DNA from: Terriglobus albidus | Lineage (GTDB): Bacteria; Acidobacteriota; Terriglobia; Terriglobales; Acidobacteriaceae | Length of the DNA stretch: 64,000 bases | Assembly: GCF_025685425.1 (NCBI RefSeq) | Contig: NZ_JAGTAS010000032.1 | Coordinates: 1-64,000, forward strand | Reading direction: 5' to 3' | Part shown: positions 61,440-64,000 of the stretch, piece after piece | How positions within the stretch are numbered: position 1 is the first letter of the stretch | How the letters are laid out: each line of letters begins with the position of its first letter | Position numbers and translations under genes: made by a program | The notes under the pieces: model-generated | The model's database searches: none | Seen by the model: only the letters and a program-made list of their open reading frames with translations | Told to the model about the DNA's origin: nothing

Positions 61440-61785
61440 CAACACTTCCGTGTGGCTGGAATCTGGGTGCCCCATCCATCGCTACTCACCCCAACAAACG
61501 AAGTTCGTCGGGGACCCGATACCCGATGGGTGGGATATCCGAAGGTACCTCAGCGGCTAAAAGCCGCTTCACTTCAGAGGTCTGGTACGGCGCAGCTAAA
61601 GCTGCGCCCTTAAACAAGACACTCGCGCGTTGCGCGAACGGAGAAGCAAGCTCATAGCTTGCTTCTTGTTTTGCTTAAGGGCATGCTTCAGCCATGCCGT
61701 ATTTGGCCTGGAAGAGATGCGGCTTTAAGCCGCTGAGGTACTATGCCACCTTTGACATTTGCTTTTGAAACAGAAATATTCGTAA
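61440..61785. repeat. Cluster of dispersed hairpin modules
   Basis: 370-bp gap between GH36 and the SSS gene, no ORF supported. Contains CCCCATCCATCG...CGATGGGTGGG around the palindrome at 61489-61513, then CAGCGGCTAAAAGCCGCTT, GCGCAGCTAAAGCTGCGC, AAGCAAGCTCATAGCTTGCTT (shortened by one base each side it is a clean hairpin) and GCGGCTTTAAGCCGC. These resemble the interior of the MITE-like elements. Confidence 0.6.
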
Positions 61786-61791
61786 CAAGCT

Positions 61792-63369
61792 CTACCACCA
61801 CAAAATATTCATCAGAATCGTAGAAGCAAACAGGATCACCGAGAGAATGCAGAGCATTCGGTTTCTCGGGATAAGATCCTCCCGCTGCCAGCGAAGAGTT
61901 GCGTGTTGCCGCGCAGCCTCCGGCGTAGGAGGTGGGCTCGAGAGCCAGCCTACGATCATCGCGATGGTAAATGCATAAATCGAGGCATAGAAATTTGCGG
62001 ACATCGTGCTTCCGTAGTGCAGCCACCCGCGCATAACAGCGATGGAGTGCAACGAGGAGAGGATGGAGCCGGCGAAGAAACCGGTCATGGCGCCACGTTC
62101 CGAAGTTCTGCGGGAGAAGATCCCCAGGAGAAAAACTGCCCAGAACGGCGCGGCAAAGACCGAAAAGATCAGTTGCACGTGCTCCATCAGGTTGGCAAAA
62201 AGGAAGTTGAGATAGGACGCAAAAAGGCTGACGATAACCGCAAAGATCACGGCCACCCGCCCCATCGTCAGATAGTGCCGGTCAGATTTTCCGGGCCGAA
62301 GCACCTGACGGTAGATATCCTCCGTCCACAGTGCGGCAAACGCCGAGACGTTCGACGCCAGCCCGGACATGAGACTGGCCGCAAGCGCCGTAATTCCCAG
62401 GTCAGTCAGCCACCGGCCGTACAGCAAAGTCATCAGCGATGGCAGCGCCCGGTCATAGCGGCTGTTCAGGTTTGGCACCAGCCCGTAAGCCACCAGGCCC
62501 GGAACAATCACGATCATGGAAAAGAGGTGTTTGCCAAAACCCGCCCATAGCGGAACCTGCCTCGCCTCAAGTTCTGTGCGCGCAGTGAAGGCACGCTGCA
62601 TAAGCACGAAGTCAGTGCACCAGTATCCGAAGCTGAGAACGAGGCCAAGGCCGACCGTAACACCAAGCGCATCCATCGGAGCGTGCGGGGCAGCCAGCGG
62701 CAGACCGCGCCAGAGATGGACACGATTGCCGAGAGCCCAGGCGGGAAGCGTTCTGAAACGGCGTGCACTGAGAATCGCCAGCGGAAGCAATCCGGCGACG
62801 ATGACGGCAAGCTGAAAGATCTCGTTATAGATCGTGGCTCGAATGCCGCCCAGCAGCACATAGATGGTCAGCGCAATCGAGCAGAGCGCGATACCGTATT
62901 CAAATGGAAGCGACATGGTCGCCGCCAGAACCTGGGCGACGGCGTACTGGCTGATGCCGGCCAGCAGCAGCAGCATGATCGCGGTGATACATGCGTTGAT
63001 CAGGCGCATGCGGGGGCCATAGCGGAGCAGAAGATATCCCGGCACACTGGTGATGTTGTTACGCCGGTAGATCGGCATCATCCAGAGGGCGAGAAAGATC
63101 ATGGCGGGGATGGCGCCTACCCAGTAGAAATGAAGCGCCTGTGCTCCATATTGCGCGGCCATGGCGCTAAGTCCAACAATCTCAAGAGCGCCGCAGTTAG
63201 TCGCGATGTAGGCGGTAACCACCGCCCACAGAGGCATGACATGGGTTGCATTCAGATACTCGCCGACCGAGATATTCCGGCGCTTCGAGAACCATCCGAT
63301 GACCATCGTGATGATGAGATAGGCAGCAAAAAAAGCGAGATCGGCTCCCAGTGGCCTTCCGGATTGCAT
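61792..63369 (-). CDS. Sodium:solute symporter (SSS) family transporter
   Basis: 525 residues, about 14 membrane segments. SSS/SGLT-type features: GADLAFFAAYLIITMVIGWF in TM1, SVGEYLNATHVMPLWAVVTA, GLSAMAAQYGAQALHFYWVG, VPGYLLLRYGPRMR, TIYVLLGGIRATIYNEIFQL, FAALWTEDIYRQVLRPGKSD and ERGAMTGFFAGSIL. Predicted sodium-driven import of a sugar released by GH36 or neighbours. Start either ATG 63369 or TTG 63375; with TTG the start overlaps the TGA stop of the upstream LacI gene, so the two are almost certainly co-transcribed and coupled. Convergent with GH36. Confidence 0.87.
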   Translation of the reverse strand: MQSGRPLGADLAFFAAYLIITMVIGWFSKRRNISVGEYLNATHVMPLWAVVTAYIATNCGALEIVGLSAMAAQYGAQALHFYWVGAIPAMIFLALWMMPIYRRNNITSVPGYLLLRYGPRMRLINACITAIMLLLLAGISQYAVAQVLAATMSLPFEYGIALCSIALTIYVLLGGIRATIYNEIFQLAVIVAGLLPLAILSARRFRTLPAWALGNRVHLWRGLPLAAPHAPMDALGVTVGLGLVLSFGYWCTDFVLMQRAFTARTELEARQVPLWAGFGKHLFSMIVIVPGLVAYGLVPNLNSRYDRALPSLMTLLYGRWLTDLGITALAASLMSGLASNVSAFAALWTEDIYRQVLRPGKSDRHYLTMGRVAVIFAVIVSLFASYLNFLFANLMEHVQLIFSVFAAPFWAVFLLGIFSRRTSERGAMTGFFAGSILSSLHSIAVMRGWLHYGSTMSANFYASIYAFTIAMIVGWLSSPPPTPEAARQHATLRWQREDLIPRNRMLCILSVILFASTILMNILWW

Positions 63370-63371
63370 GC

Positions 63372-64000
63372 TCAATTCATGCTCTTCTTCTTCGGCGCAC
63401 TCTTCGGTCTTGCGGTACTTTCGCGGACGACCAGTTGTGTGGGAACGGAGAACTCGGCACCCATGCGCTCAAGATTCTGTTTCGTATAGTTCATTGCCTG
63501 CAGACAGGCGGTCGCAAGCCGTTTGCGCGGAATGCGGATCGTGGTAAGCGGCGGCTGCACGACCTCGCTCAGAAAAAGGTCGTCAACGCCCACAATCGAA
63601 AGGTCGCGCGGAACACCAAGGCCAAGACGATGAATGCCAAGCGCCGCACCCAGGGCCGTAAGATCGTTCGCGGTAATGATCGCGGTGGGAGGAGCAGGCG
63701 TCTTCATCAGTGACGTCACGGCAGCCTCACCGCCTGTCACCTCATAGTTCCCACGCCGCGTCAGCCCCGGATAGAAAACCAGGCCCGCGCCGCGTACAGC
63801 CTGTTCAAATGCATTCGCTCGCACTTCCGAGGTATGAGGGCCCTTTGTGCCACCAATGTACCCGATCCGTTTATGTCCAAGTGTCTTCAGATGCTGCACG
63901 GCCTCGATGAACCCGCGCTCGTAGTCAATCGAGACATCACTGCAACCGACCTGTACTGACCGGCGGTCCACGGTGACCAGCGGGATCTGACGTAACAGCA
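63372..64000 (-). CDS. LacI-family transcriptional regulator, 5' end outside the window
   Basis: Partial: the reading frame runs off the window at 64000 and lacks the helix-turn-helix. Visible effector domain: IPLVTVDRRSVQVGCSDVSI, ERGFIEAVQHLKTLGHKRIG, YIGGTKGPHTSEVRANAFEQ, TAIITANDLTALGAALGI, DLSIVGVDDLFLSEVVQPPL, RKRLATACLQAMNY. The C-terminal tail is Lys-rich (SAPKKKSMN). It is directly followed by the SSS symporter gene and probably controls it, and perhaps GH36, in response to a sugar. Confidence 0.88.
   Translation of the reverse strand, partial: LLRQIPLVTVDRRSVQVGCSDVSIDYERGFIEAVQHLKTLGHKRIGYIGGTKGPHTSEVRANAFEQAVRGAGLVFYPGLTRRGNYEVTGGEAAVTSLMKTPAPPTAIITANDLTALGAALGIHRLGLGVPRDLSIVGVDDLFLSEVVQPPLTTIRIPRKRLATACLQAMNYTKQNLERMGAEFSVPTQLVVRESTARPKSAPKKKSMN

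Overview
The window looks like a chromosomal segment of a free-living, plant-polymer-degrading Acidobacteriota of the Terriglobia type (Granulicella, Terriglobus or Edaphobacter-like). This is inferred from an Oar-like TonB-dependent receptor with an N-terminal carboxypeptidase-regulatory domain, a giant secreted NHL/Ig-like protein, many Tat-type exported glycosidases, a beta-propeller sensor kinase and short dispersed palindromic repeats. No 16S gene is present, so the assignment is inference. No transposase, phage module or CRISPR array was found.

Layout. 0.2-10.7 kb holds housekeeping and metabolic genes: inositol-3-phosphate synthase, a Mak-type fructokinase, a DedA membrane protein, a double-domain ThyX-like protein, FabG, a CSS-motif EAL phosphodiesterase with an apparent CTG start, an MDR oxidoreductase and an exported Gfo/Idh/MocA oxidoreductase. 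10.8-11.9 kb is a redox/cysteine locus: a promoter, a near-leaderless 25-codon ORF with nine Cys codons, a 12-bp-stem hairpin, a 1-Cys-type peroxiredoxin and tRNA-Cys. 13.5-20.5 kb is an amino-acid catabolism island. Its reverse operon (class III aminotransferase, 2-oxoadipate dioxygenase/decarboxylase, aminoadipate-semialdehyde dehydrogenase) fits lysine breakdown. The divergent gene fuses an arginine-dihydrolase-like domain to ornithine aminotransferase.

20.7-45 kb is mixed: two divergent Tat-exported putative glycosidases, HemQ, a 1942-residue secreted alginate-lyase-like protein, a reporter-type histidine kinase, a VOC protein, an epoxide-hydrolase-like protein and a Cys/Met-metabolism PLP enzyme. 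41.5-64 kb is a carbohydrate-utilisation locus: CehA/McbA-like protein, sugar-porter MFS, GmhA-like isomerase, TonB receptor, GH38, ROK kinase, GH31, LacI regulator, outer-membrane protein, TlpA-like thioredoxin, GH36, SSS symporter and a second LacI regulator cut by the window end. Four near-identical palindromes (consensus TGGAATCGRTTCCA) sit in the promoter regions of the first half of this locus and are the probable operators of the LacI protein encoded at 56.2 kb. Together these genes suggest uptake of an alpha-linked glycan through the TonB receptor, hydrolysis by GH38/GH31/GH36, import by the MFS and SSS carriers, and phosphorylation by the ROK kinase.

Repeats. Two related ~110-bp families with nested inverted repeats (A: five substantial copies and one fragment; B: two copies) lie between genes. 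In four cases the terminal TAG/TAA of a family A repeat is the stop codon of the neighbouring gene. A second family of MITE-like elements (two copies, ~20-bp terminal inverted repeats starting TAGGGTGTATCG) and several shared hairpin modules account for most other non-coding DNA.
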